Of a DNA stretch of 64,000 bases, positions 23,292 to 33,915 are shown in pieces. The DNA comes from Buddleja alternifolia (taxonomy: Eukaryota; Streptophyta; Magnoliopsida; Lamiales; Scrophulariaceae), in NCBI GenBank assembly GCA_019426215.1, contig CM033402.1:1860001-1924000 (forward strand), written 5' to 3'. Below the pieces are notes generated by a model. It ran no database searches. It saw only the letters and a list, made by a program, of their open reading frames with translations, and was not told the DNA's origin. Position 1 is the first letter of the stretch. The number at the start of each line of letters is the position of its first letter. A program made the position numbers and the translations under genes.

Positions 23292-24594
23292 AGCAAATTT
23301 CATCATCACGAGATACATGCATCTCAGGGAAAATCTAGAGGAGCTTGACAAAAAGTTTGGACAGCTATCAGTTAACGCTAAGGCAGCTGGCCATGTACAA
23401 CGAGTTGATTTGGACACAGTCCAGAACACAATCAGGGGAACCATGTATGCCATGACATTGTTATGGGATACTTTACAAAAATCAGTTCGAAAAGCATCAT
23501 CCTCCGTGATGACTCGAGAACTAAGAGAGCAGGACTCGAAACCTGCGTTTAGAGAACTGTGGTCTATACCCGAAGTGGCAGATTCAAATACTACTTGAAC
23601 AAGTCCTACACCAGACTCTGGTAAAAAGGAAATAATTGAGCAATCGAAAGTGCAAACTTCTATTGTTTCAAGTCAACCAGGCACCTCTGGGGTTAAAGAG
23701 GGGGAGATTAACCTTAGGCCACAGACAGACACTTCTAAGGTTAATACTAATGAAATTAATTTACCTTGGCAGGTTTACCAAAAGTCATGGGAGAAACTTG
23801 TTTCACAAAAAGGAATTAATCCAAGCAAATCTCTAATTGATATATCAGGGAGATATCCTAGAGTTTGGATGCTCGATGGGTTAAACCCAGAAGAGGTCCG
23901 AGAATGGTATGATTTTGGGGCACTGGCTTCAATTCATACTATGTCACCAAGTTTTCTGGAGATCTCAAAACTTTCGGAATGGATTGGCGGAGCCGTGTTT
24001 GATTCATGGCAAAATAATCCGCATCTCAAGAGAGGCGATATCTTGGAGTTAAAATTTATCTCAGCAGCTCCTGAAATTGCAAGAAAATGGTCTCATCCTC
24101 TTTTCATTTTATGAAATTACAGATACCAGATATGGCGGCTTTCAACTGAATTAAAGTCATATAGGAAGAAGCTCTGTTGGTAATTTCCATTAATGAAGAA
24201 GAAATTTCCACCAGAAGAGCTTGGGGATTATGGGTCTGTCTTACCGAGATGGACAAAGTAAAGTATCCATTTAAAATTTTCTCACATAAAATAAATGGAT
24301 CATTCCTGTTAATCTCCATGAATGGGAGGAGTACTGAGTTTGCTAGAATGTTTGAACAAAAAAAAAACACTAATATGGACGAACAAATTACCAACAACTG
24401 AAAACACTAGCAGAAAAGCATGCAATATGATGCATGTGGATCAATGGCATAATGACATATGCCCAAGTTGTGAAGTCCAAGAAAAACCCTTGTTCGGAAC
24501 AAGAATTAGGGTTACAAAAAATAAACCCGAAGCCGAACAAGACAAGGGTAAAAAGAGAGCAGCTTATCCGAAGGGTTTTTACAAACCGTGGTAA
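23278..24594 (+). pseudogene. Pararetroviral 3' ORF, transactivator position (broken)
   Basis: The ATG at 23278 overlaps the end of pol by 14 bp in another frame. The frame is open to a TGA at 23596, open again to a stop at 24112, then readable in a second frame (about 24160-24390; STRRAWGLWVCLTEMDK) and back in the first frame to the TAA at 24592. The total extent, about 438 codons, fits a transactivator/viroplasmin-type protein, which sits here in cavemo- and solendoviruses. The C-terminal piece carries a short Cys/His cluster (HNDICPSC) and a basic end. I see no diagnostic transactivator motif, so the name is positional. Confidence 0.5.
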
Positions 24595-24862
24595 AACGGT
24601 CAAAATGTAGCAAGAGAGTCTAAAGTTAAACTCAATGATTTTACAATTTTAAACTAAAATGTAATAATTAAAGTTTAGAAACGTAATGTGCAAGAATTTT
24701 GTCCAATAAGAGCAAATTGGTATTTTATAACAGGTGGCCGACAGTATTGGCAGACAAAGAAAAGAAAAAAGAAGAAAAGAGAAAAAGTCAAAAAGTGGCC
24801 GACAAGGAAAAAGGAGAGCAGCTGAAAAAGTTAATGGAAGACAGTTGTTAAAAGACAAGAAA

Positions 24863-24939
24863 TGACGTAGACAATGACTTCAGCAGACTTTACACAAAGT
24901 TTGGAATCCGCATTTGAAGTCCGCGGACGTCTATAAAAA
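24863..24939 (+). promoter_or_regulatory. Pararetroviral promoter: as-1-like element and TATA box
   Basis: TGACG-N7-TGACT at 24863-24879 is the paired TGAC arrangement of as-1 elements (TGA/bZIP binding). TATAAAA at 24933-24939 follows about 55 bp later, similar to the spacing in the CaMV 35S promoter. Transcription would start near 24963 and run into the leader. Confidence 0.7.
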
Positions 24940-25159
24940 GAGAAATAGAAGCAGAAGGAAGACATCATTCATTCCCTCATACTCTTCAATAATTCAAGAA
25001 ACCAGAAAGAAAAAAGTTTGTAAAATAGTTCTAAATTTTCATTCTGAGTGTATGGGGATTTTCCCAAAGAATATAGTCATCTCTCATATATGAGAATCTA
25101 ACTAGTTTTCTCCAATAGCGGAGTAGAATATATCTCTGTAATAATAATTTTATTTCATC

Positions 25160-25165
25160 AATAAA
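25160..25165 (+). terminator. Polyadenylation signal of the pararetrovirus
   Basis: AATAAA, about 225 bp downstream of the TATA box. In this family the signal lies just downstream of the promoter, is skipped on first passage and creates the terminally redundant RNA. Confidence 0.65.
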
Positions 25166-25439
25166 GTTCAAGGCTTTTGTTCAGATTATTAAATCTTTAT
25201 TCTAGAGTACCTTTTACGCCCAAAAGTAGAAAATGAATTTGGGTTGTGTTGTGTATTGTTGAAGGAGCTAAGTACCTGCGAAGCATCTACTACGGTTGTG
25301 TGGTTGGATTCAATCCGTAAAAACGAGAACTCAAAATACCCGGTGATAAGGCGGTCAACCAAAGGTATTACATTATGAAATTTTAATATTTTTTGGAAGC
25401 ATGTTGGGCCTGATCTATTTGTAGAACTATTTTGTTGTA

Positions 25440-25620
25440 ATTCAATTTAAGCTAGGACCAAATTTGCTAATATCATTGATAAAGGACCAGAATCGCCATC
25501 ATTTAGGAAGATACATGACTATAATTGCCACCTTCTAAAGATGAAAGACCAATTTTGCCAGACCCCTATAATTACGGGACTGACTTTGCAATTTTCTCTT
25601 TGTTTTATTTTCAAATAAAG
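25440..25620 (-). repeat. Right arm of the foldback flanking the viral insert
   Basis: Its reverse complement (GAGAAAATTGCAAAGTCAGTCC...AGGGGTCTGGCAAAATTGGTC) parallels the left arm at 17495-17700 (GAGAATTGAAAGATTGATCC...AGGGGTAGCAATTTTAGTC). The arms are diverged, and the exact ends could not be fixed. Confidence 0.5.
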
Positions 25621-25819
25621 TTAAATCAACACTTAATTGTGCTCATTGTTAGTTTGCCCCCATCTTTGACAAATATAGATGCTTACAAATTTAGTATCTC
25701 ATCTACAGAGTTGCATTAAGTGACCACTGATAATCAGGTATAATTCTAGTTGTAACTTACCAACTAAATGCTCAAAAGATGTGTGTAATAAACTAAAACA
25801 TAAATATAACAATACACTT

Positions 25820-26564
25820 TGATGCGGTTTGATTTTACACTAAGAAAGTCGTGCTAATTAAAAACGCGATTTTATTTGTATATGTATGAGAAATTCAACG
25901 TTCATGGAAGACGAATAATTTTTATGAAATGAATGTCAAACTTTTAATGAAAAATAGACAAAAGAAACACTTTAAATTTCCCTTTATTGATGCTTTTATT
26001 TTTCTCCAAAGAAAATGAAGAACATAGAAATAATCTACTTTTCTTTTCTTGAATTCTGAATCTAAAATTACAACGAATGGAAATTCTCCTATTTATAGGC
26101 CTCAATGGCCGAATTCTCTCCCCTCTTTTTCCTAGGAGTGGATGGCCACTTCTTCATTTTTGCGGGGAGATGATGATTCATCTCCCTTTCTTTGAGGGAT
26201 ATTAGATAGGATTGGATACAATTTGATTTTTATCCAATCTTATCCCTTCTCGAGCTATCCTTCTTGATCCGAGCCTTCCACCTATTTCCTCGAGCTATCT
26301 TTCTTGATCCGAGCCTCCCACCTATTTGCTCGAGCTATCCTTTTTTATTCGAGCCTTCCAGTATTCCTTTCAGCTATCTTTCGACTTCTTTAAAACTTAC
26401 TCTGCTATCCTTCTTATTTTAGGATTCCTTTGAGCCCTCTTTCATGAAGCCTCCTCCAAACATTTGGGCCTCCTTCTTATTTTTGGCTCACTGCTTCATC
26501 TTTCGTTTGAGCCCATCTTTTAATAAAACCCAGGACCATGTCGTAATAATTTACGGGCATATCA
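25820..26564. mobile_element. Solo LTR (745 bp) with CACTT target duplication
   Basis: It begins TGATGCGGTTTG and ends GGGCATATCA. CACTT flanks both sides (25815-25819 and 26565-26569). Inside, about 26253-26370, a roughly 45-bp unit CTCGAGCTATC.TTCTTGATCCGAGCCT is repeated three times. CCTATTTATAGG near 26090 suggests a TATA box on the minus strand. There is no internal region. Confidence 0.75.
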
Positions 26565-26838
26565 CACTTTATGATTAAAATCCTTTGCGTGACAATTCAC
26601 AATTTCTTTTATTCACATTTGAGAAGACAATTGATGAAAGTCTTGATTCGGATAAAATTTTGGTAGACACGAATGTTGTTCCTTACGGGCCATTTGAATT
26701 GCCAAAGTAAGAAGTAATTCTATTGATTTTAAATCACGGTAACTCACCAATTATGCTTTAAGCATCCAACAATAAAATAATGTTAATGTCTTGTATTATC
26801 GTATTGGGAGTGAAATAACTAGGTGTCATAATTCACCG

Positions 26839-27544
26839 ATGATGTCTGTTGAGCTTTCAAGAATCCCACCTCGTAATGCAATACAAGCAGAAACGAGTGA
26901 AACAACTGTAGCAAGCGCAAGCAAAGTAAAGGGAAAATCGCATTTTTAGTCCCGTAACTTTGCCTCATTTCACTTTTGATCTCATTAGTTACGGGATTAT
27001 CACTTTACGTCCCATATCTTTCAAAAAATTCTCACTTTTGGTCCCAAACCCCTAATTCCGTCTATTTTTAACGTGAAATGGCACGTGAGTGGCCCCCGTT
27101 AGCCAGCTAGGTTTGGGGGGAAATTGTTCATTTTGATTGTTTGGGAGGCAAAATTGGCTGTAAAATTGAGAAAAAGGAAGAGGGAATAAGATTTTGGGCA
27201 AAATTAGATAGGTTTTTCTCAATTTTGGCGCCAATTTTGCCTCCCAAACAATCAAAGTGAACAATTTCCCCCCAAACCTAGCTGGCTAACGGCGCACGGG
27301 CCACTCAAGTGCCATTTTACGTTAAAAATAGACGGAATCATGGGTTTGGGACCAAAAGTGAGAATTTTTTGAAAGATATAGGACGTAAAGTGAGAATCCA
27401 GTAACTAATGGGACCAAAAGTGAAATGGGGCAAAGTTACGGGACTAAAAATGCAATTTTCCCCAAAGTAAAATACACTGCCCTTAGAATGAGAGCTGAGA
27501 ATGGTTCCACAGTGGTGCATGAAAAGAATTCTAAAGGTAGATAA
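26839..27544 (+). pseudogene. Degenerate relative of the small gene, split by a foldback insertion
   Basis: Plus-strand sequence (SRIPPRNAIQAETSETT before the insert; YTALRMRAENG after it) parallels the last exon of the 13.2 kb gene (SRNPNDRRIASEEI; YSALRMRASNA) and ends with a TAA at 27542. A 532-bp foldback with a 9-bp target duplication interrupts it. An exon-like stretch at about 26625-26710 (FEKTIDESLDSDKILVD) may be an earlier exon, but its acceptor is unclear. Confidence 0.5.
26931..27462. mobile_element. MULE-like foldback element with 9-bp target duplication
   Basis: CAAAGTAAA flanks both ends (26922-26930 and 27463-27471). Long inverted arms (over 150 bp) begin GGGAAAAT.GCATTTTTAG and include CCCGTAACTTTGCC and TTTCAAAAAATTCTCACTT. 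A 9-bp duplication is typical of Mutator-like elements. It has no transposase. Confidence 0.85.
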
Positions 27545-27769
27545 GCTAGCAAAGAAAAAATAAATGCCAACAATAACAATCGTCTATCAATTTTTACTTT
27601 TTTCAAATTATATTTTTTGTAATTCCATGTTGGAAGTAATTTAAACCTTAATATTTTAAATTATTAGTAATTACTTTCCTATTTGTGCATTTTTATATTT
27701 GGTGTAATTGTACTGCTCTCATCCCGCATTGGATGTAAGACTGATCTTGCGTAAAAACACACCACCATA

Positions 27770-29290
27770 ATGAAATGAAGTTTTATGTGGATCACTTAGC
27801 AAGCTAAAAAAAAAAATCAAATAGGCCACAATGCCTTCATTGTGAAATATAAAATTCTTAAAGACAAATATATTCTTTTATTAAGAATTTTAATAAAGCA
27901 TTTTTTCAGTATCTTACTTTCTGGGTTCTTTTTTATTTTTTTATCATTAGTAGATGACACACGTAAAATACAAAGATAAATAATATATAATCAACTAAAA
28001 ACATTATCAATATGATCAAATTTTTGCGACGTTTTAAACTATTATAAAACCAAATCAAGCAACAAAATTAAACTTAATACCAAAAATATGTGAAAATTGC
28101 AATAAACAATTATCCCACCATCATGTATTCTAATATATTGTAAGCCTTTAGTAAAATGAAATATCAGTGTAATATCTCACTCTTTTTTAATTGAAACCAC
28201 AATTTTATTTGCAAATTTGTATTACAATTTCAACTTATAGTGTATTACATGTTTAAGAGGATAACACTATTTGTTGTACATATATGCAATTACCATATAT
28301 TTAGAAAAAAGAATTATATTTTAAAGAAATTAAACTGAAGGTTAATTTGGTTCTTAACCATAATTTCATTTTATTCCTACTATTCATTTCTAGTTACCAA
28401 TCACAGGACTGAAATGAACTAAGAAATAATGATTTCATTCCGTTTTCATTCCGTCATCATACCAAGCATAGGCTGTGTTACATTAACATCATTCATTTTC
28501 CACCTTCATTCCATTCCTCCATACAAATCGAGCCCTAAAAGTTTGAGAGAATTTCAGAGTATTATCAATCACCCAATCAACCAATTGATTTAATGGGTTG
28601 ATTAAGGGTGTACATGATCTGTGTCGAATTGAATTTGGATAAAACTTAACTACTCGATAGCTCAAGCTCGACGAACCTAGGCTTAAAGACTCGAGCTTGA
28701 TCTATATAAAAAATATTACTATTATTAATATATATAAATATGTAAAATATTTAAAATCTGAATATTTTAAAATTTATTAAGATCGCCAGCCGGTTTTTGA
28801 CATCTCGAACATGTAAGAAATCTCGAAGTCAACTCAACAAAAAACTTAAAGTCGAGCCGGCTGCACTTTAGTTGCACCCTTATCATTGATAATGGAATTG
28901 GTAATATTATTTCTTCATATTTTTTAACTCTTTTCCTCTTTGCATTTAAGTTTTGCTGAGTTTTAAAAATCAAAGTTAGTTTTGTTCAATGTGTTGCTAT
29001 GTTATTTGGTTTTATAATATATTAAAATATCGCCAAAATTTGATCATATTGATGTCTTTGTTAATTGATTGTACATTCTTTATCCATGCATTTTACGTGT
29101 GTCATCTATTAAAAACAAAAAATAAAAAAAAGAAGTAAGATAGTGCACTAATGCTCATTAAAATCTTTACTAGAAATGATATATTTGTCTTCAAAAATTT
29201 TGTATTCCACAATGAAGGGCATTTTGATCTATTTGATGAAATGAAAAGGGGGTTGGAGTGCCTTTAACGACTCCTAAAAGTTTTATGTAG
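27770..29290. repeat. Large inverted-repeat element (about 1.5 kb)
   Basis: The arm at 27811-28090 matches the reverse complement of 28960-29240, sharing GACAAATATAT, GATGACACACGTAAAA and ATCAATATGATCAAATTTT. The middle holds a second, smaller inverted pair (AAGGGTGTACATGATC near 28605; GTTGCACCCTTA near 28874) of hAT-like appearance with no clean target duplication. No coding capacity. Confidence 0.65.
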
Positions 29291-29299
29291 AACCGATGA

Positions 29300-29368
29300 C
29301 GCATGGACACGGGACATGATATTTTTTAAAAAAATTAGGATACGACACGGCTCCGACACGACTTTCAA

Positions 29369-29404
<36 letters not shown>

Positions 29405-30215
29405 TAAATTAGATTTTGGTTTTAATTTCAACATACTTTAGATTTTGGTTTTAATTTCAACATACTATGTTAGAAAAGTAAACTATGAAAATGTTGTTTA
29501 CTTGTTTATGATTAATTTTGTATTTCTTTCTTCTTGGTAAATCTCAATATGTTTGAAAAAATTAAAAAAACTTATTAACAATAACTCAATAAGTCAATAA
29601 CAAATGCAAAACAAAAATATAAACAACCACAAAATTACAAATATAATTTCTTTCTTAAATATCAAAGTATCAAATGCTCAAAAAGTTCTTGTTCAGTTTA
29701 GGCAAAAATAGTCCCTAATTAGCATAGCAATTTCGGAATAATGTAGTTTTCAATTTGATGATTTCGGGTTTTGAATTTGTGAAAGAGGAGTCGAAAACTA
29801 AGAAAGTAAGAAGTTGAACCATGTGATGGTAGTTTGGAGTTAGGAATCCTTCCATGGCAGTAGTGAAGAAGATGACGATGGCCTTTCTCTGGTGAACGGC
29901 GACAACGACGGGCTTGGAGTTGAAAATTGAAAGACGTTTTGGAGTTGAAACAGAAACACATTAGGCGTGTTTGCAGAAACGGAATTAGAATTAGGATTTA
30001 TAAACTTTTTTATTTATAATTTGAACCCCCACACTTTTTAATTTATTAGAAAATCTATCAATTGTGTCCTCACCGTGTCGGACACGCATCTGGTCGTGTC
30101 CGACACGGTGTCCGAATCCTATTTTTATTTTTTTTATACATGGACACGGATTAACCGTGTCCAACACGTGAAGGAGGTGTGTCAGAGGCGTGCGTGTCTG
30201 ACACGCACCCAACAC
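29300..30215. repeat. Inverted-repeat element rich in GTGTC/GACAC palindromes
   Basis: The left end (GGACACGGGACATGATATTTTTT) is inverted at about 30095-30165. From 30060 to 30215 there are repeated CCGTGTCGGACACG-type palindromes, unusually GC-rich for the area. An AT microsatellite lies at 29370-29395. The open frame on the minus strand near 29719-29961 has no recognisable content. Confidence 0.55.
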
Positions 30216-30424
30216 CGCCCGGGATAATTTTCAGAGTGTTCGTGCTTTATAGTATAAAACAGATTAATAGGAAATGCAGACGAATCAAATTTTACTCTAA
30301 ACTTTGGCTTCAATAGGGTGTGGATGCTTCGAATTATGATGAAATGCGCTACGTTTAAGTACATAAGTAAGAACCTAATAACTATTTTTTTAATCAAAAT
30401 TCTATTTGTTCAAATACACTATTT

Positions 30425-30536
30425 TCTTAATAAAATCCAACAACTTCTTCCGAAAAAGTGTTGATTTAGAAGCACTTTTTTCTTAATAAAATCCAACAAC
30501 TTCTTCCGAAAAGGTGTTGATTTAGAAGTAGCATAT
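30425..30536. repeat. 56-bp tandem duplication
   Basis: Two copies starting TCTTAATAAAATCCAACAAC at 30425 and 30481, nearly identical. Confidence 0.9.
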
Positions 30537-31483
30537 TCTACTGAAAAAAATAATATTACAAAAGAAAGTAATACTCCCGTCTTAAATATCACCATGCTTT
30601 TATTCTTAATTAAATAGATATAGTAATAAGTGTAGAAAAATAAATAAAACAAAACAATAACTTACGACTACTTCATAAAAAAAATGTCGTAATTTCATAA
30701 AGTTAAAGAAAAGTCACAATATAATATTTTTTCATTCTTTCTTGAAGCTGGCTTTTTAATTGAATAATATGAAAACCTTAATTATCACCAAAAGTTCTTG
30801 ATCCTGCATGTCAAATTATACCACATACAATGTGAAAAAATAAAAAGAAGTATTGAATTTTTCGATTGAATATCACCCCAAAAATAAGAAAATAGTGCAA
30901 CAAATTAAATTAGCATAATCAAAATAATAATATTTTTTTAGAAGAGTGTTAAAATTAATATTTCGAACCTAATATTTTTGGATCATAAAAGGATTCACGA
31001 TTAGTTTATTTCTTAAATAATTTAAAGTTCAGAGATTTTAAAGCTAAATTTGTAGAATTGTTTGATTTAAGATGCTTTATTATTATGTCATTTAGTGGTA
31101 ATTTTTTATTCTCCAATCAATTATTTAATTTATCTTTTTTTAAGCCCAAATTTGAAGGGCCTTTCAGTTTTTTATTAGTGAATTTAGTGAAAAAGTTGGA
31201 AAGGAGGAGATTTATGTCAATATATCAAGCATGAGGGGGTGTGGATGTCAAATATTCATAGTTCAAAGGAGGTCGATGCAATTTTCCAAAACAAATATAA
31301 TGTTTGACTTTTACACCGATGTTGTTAAAAATTTATTGATTTTAGCATAAAGTATCATTGGACTCTTACACTACGAAATTGATAAATTTTGTCATTTTGA
31401 TATATTGTTTAGATTTCAAAATGATAAGGTATAAAATAACAATTATAAAATATTTACCTCTTCATAAAACAATTTCATATAAA
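30537..31483. other. Gene-free stretch
   Basis: AT-rich. At about 31175-31290 there is a block (GAGGGGGTGTGGATGTCAAAT...GGTCGATGCAATT) that recurs in direct orientation at about 34088-34198. No gene seen. Confidence 0.45.
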
Positions 31484-33182
31484 TGTTAGGAACATGCCCT
31501 CGAATGCTAGGAAGATAGATTGTAATAGGGCATAAAACAATGTAATTGTATTATTAATTAAAACCTATACATAAAGGCATCTTTGGTTATTACTTGTTTT
31601 ATTGCATTCGTATAAATATGTAATTAACTGAAGGCCCAAGTACGCAAGAGTAGACTTTCCATTCCTTATGTGATAATGGAAACAACACTGGAAAAGTTAA
31701 ATACTTGCATACTAAATATAGTTCACAAGTTATGTAATCTCAATAGGGCGTTGAGAATTACTTACGACTTGTATGGTTAGAGCTCCAATGGCGATAAGTG
31801 TTGATCGTAGTGGGAGCTAACACCACGAGGACATCGAAGGAGATCAATGTGCTTGAACATGACCCGCATCAATTTCGTTACATGGGTTTTTCACTCGTTG
31901 ACAGTCAATGATAAAATTGATATAAGATGTAAGGTGTGATGAACCTTCGACTTGAGGGATTGAGTTGGATATGTACTTATGACATTAGGTTTGTCATTAG
32001 AGTAGTTAGATTCATAACACCCTTGGGTGAGGCCGACCTCGAACTGCGATCTAATGCACAAATTGCAGTCTCAACTAATTACCAAGAAAGGATTTACTCT
32101 CTCGTAGATGAACGAGTAATTATCACTTAATTATTTATGAGCAAGTGAGATCTAAAGTCTTTGGCCAAAGCGATGAACGTTTCTGTAATAGAAAACTATA
32201 GTGATCTCGACTTACTATAAATAGAAAGTAAAGATGAGTTAATGATTTGACATTTACCATGGTCTATACTCATCAGAGATATAAGAGTAATAAGGTTTGC
32301 GATCACACAATAATCACATCGGAAAAAGTTGATAGAATGATCCTAATCATTCGTTCTTATTTGGGTTACGCCTGTGAGCTGCGAGGCTGGCTACGGGGAC
32401 CCACATCCCTTCGAATTCTCCAATTGCCAAATGAGACGAACCTAAAAGAGTCACGCTTAAAAAGAAAAATGATGGAGTATTTTTGTAGTATAATATTAAG
32501 TATTAGATATTTAATAATATTTATTTATATGATACATAAATAAGTTATTTTGAATAATGTATTAATAAATATTAATATATAAATATTTATTTCTTAGAGA
32601 AATAATATTTTAATATTATTATTTATTATTCATTTATTCTATTAGTTTAATCGGATTAAATTAAAGAAATAAATAAACAAATAAAAGAGCCGGTGTACCC
32701 ATGGGTGCACCATAGGGCGCCGGCCATAGGATTTAAAAATAAGCCCATGTGGGCTTGTGAAACCCATGTCTTTTGTTCACTTAATATAAATACATAATGG
32801 TTGTATTTTTATCTCATAAGTTCATGTGTTGAACAAAAAGCCTTAGCTCTAAAAATACTACAGAAAAGGAAAAAGAAAAACTCTCTCTCCCCTCCCACTC
32901 TAGTAACCGCCCCCTTAGAGGTAGAGAAGGATGATTTTTTCTTCCATCAATTCCGGCGTACGATTTAGAGGTAGAACGTCTGTTCTACTTGGATCAAAAT
33001 CAACCGTCGATTCGTGATTTGGAAGACTAAAGGGCACAATAATCACTCTATAACAAGTAAGTGATTTTTATCTCTCTTTTTATATACGTAGTTGTTAACA
33101 ACTAGACCCCGGTAGATTCTGTCTGAGAATAAAAAAAATTCGTTGTATCGCTTCCGCTTTTTTGATGCAATTATTCCCAACA
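31484..33182 (+). mobile_element. 5' LTR (1.7 kb) of a truncated LTR retrotransposon
   Basis: It begins TGTTAGGAACATGCCC and ends ATTCCCAACA (ends inverted: TGTT.GGAA). It is followed immediately by a primer site complementary to tRNA-Met. Internal layout parallels the solo LTR at 8461, including CCAATTGCCAAATGAGACGAA and AATTCCGGCGTA. No matching 3' LTR is found before 36 kb, so the element is 3'-truncated or rearranged. Confidence 0.82.
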
Positions 33183-33183
33183 G

Positions 33184-33196
33184 TGGTATCAGAGCC
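33184..33196 (+). promoter_or_regulatory. tRNA-Met primer-binding site of the truncated retrotransposon
   Basis: TGGTATCAGAGCC one base after the LTR end. It fixes the element as plus-strand and the LTR as the 5' one. Confidence 0.85.
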
Positions 33197-33580
33197 GTAC
33201 CGAGGGGTCAACGTATATGAATCTAGTGGGTGATTATGTATGTTGGCATGTTTTACCGCTTTTCTATTGCATGAACAATATGAAGATTCAAAGTGTTTTT
33301 ATTTTTTCATGGTTTAGATCTATTTTGATTAATTTTAAACCTTTTCCAAAATTTATTTTTAATGTTTAAAATTATTGGATATTGCCTGAAAAAGTCGGAG
33401 TTTGAAAACTCTGTTGAAATCGGGTTGAAAACCCGCCACCGGGAGGGTAGCGGGGCTATGCAGCTACTGTGCAGCAGCCACAACCCTAATGGGCTGCTAC
33501 ACAACAGCCTGTTGGGCTTGCTGCTGCAAGCTCAATCCTTTGAGGATTGGGCCGCGCAGCAGCAGCCCAACCCAAAAGGG

Positions 33581-33915
33581 TTGGACGGGCATTTGCTGCA
33601 TTTAACATTGTCGGTCCGTTCTCGGAGCTTACAATCTCCATCACCATCTCACTCAACTTCCGCTTATGCCACGTCGTCAATCCACAAATGCAAATTACCA
33701 CTTGAAGATCACACACCGTTGTTCCCTCCGTCATTCTTTGACATGCGCGACGGCACGTTGACATCCAACGATGACCTAAAGAGCATCAATGTCTGAGGCG
33801 CCGACTCAGACTCCGACGACGAGTTCGAGGAGGTCGTCGACGATGAGGAGGAAGAGTACTACAATTCCTCTATGCACAATTTTACCGAATCTACGCTCGA
33901 AAACAACAACGATGT
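33581..33915 (+). pseudogene. Decayed copy of GCN5 exon 1
   Basis: About 335 bp align with 35987-36320 of the intact GCN5 gene, from its start codon (here TTG) through the acidic DSDSDDE segment. Shared phrases include TCATCCAACGA-like and GAGGTCGTCGACGATGAGGA. Most differences are transitions at CpG sites in the intact gene, as expected of methylated silent DNA. A TGA at 33794 interrupts the reading frame. It begins about 400 bp inside the internal region of the truncated LTR element and shares its orientation. Confidence 0.88.

Larger units (their letters stand above)
17712..25380 (+). mobile_element. Endogenous pararetrovirus (Caulimoviridae), near genome-length copy
   Basis: About 7.7 kb in one orientation: tRNA-Met primer site (17712), coiled-coil ORF, coat protein with a Cys-His knuckle, movement protein, a small ORF, aspartic protease/RT/RNase H, a large 3' ORF, then promoter and polyadenylation signal. 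There is no integrase. Coat protein before movement protein, followed by a separate pol ORF and a further 3' ORF, matches the cavemovirus/solendovirus plan of the family rather than badnaviruses or caulimoviruses. Starting at the primer site and ending with the leader is what linearisation at the minus-strand gap gives. Multiple stops and frame changes in every large ORF except the movement protein show it is inactive as it stands. The right boundary is approximate. Confidence 0.88.

Noticed and set aside
29719..29961. Minus-strand open frame of 80 codons
   Set aside because: No domain, no splice context, and it lies within an inverted-repeat element.
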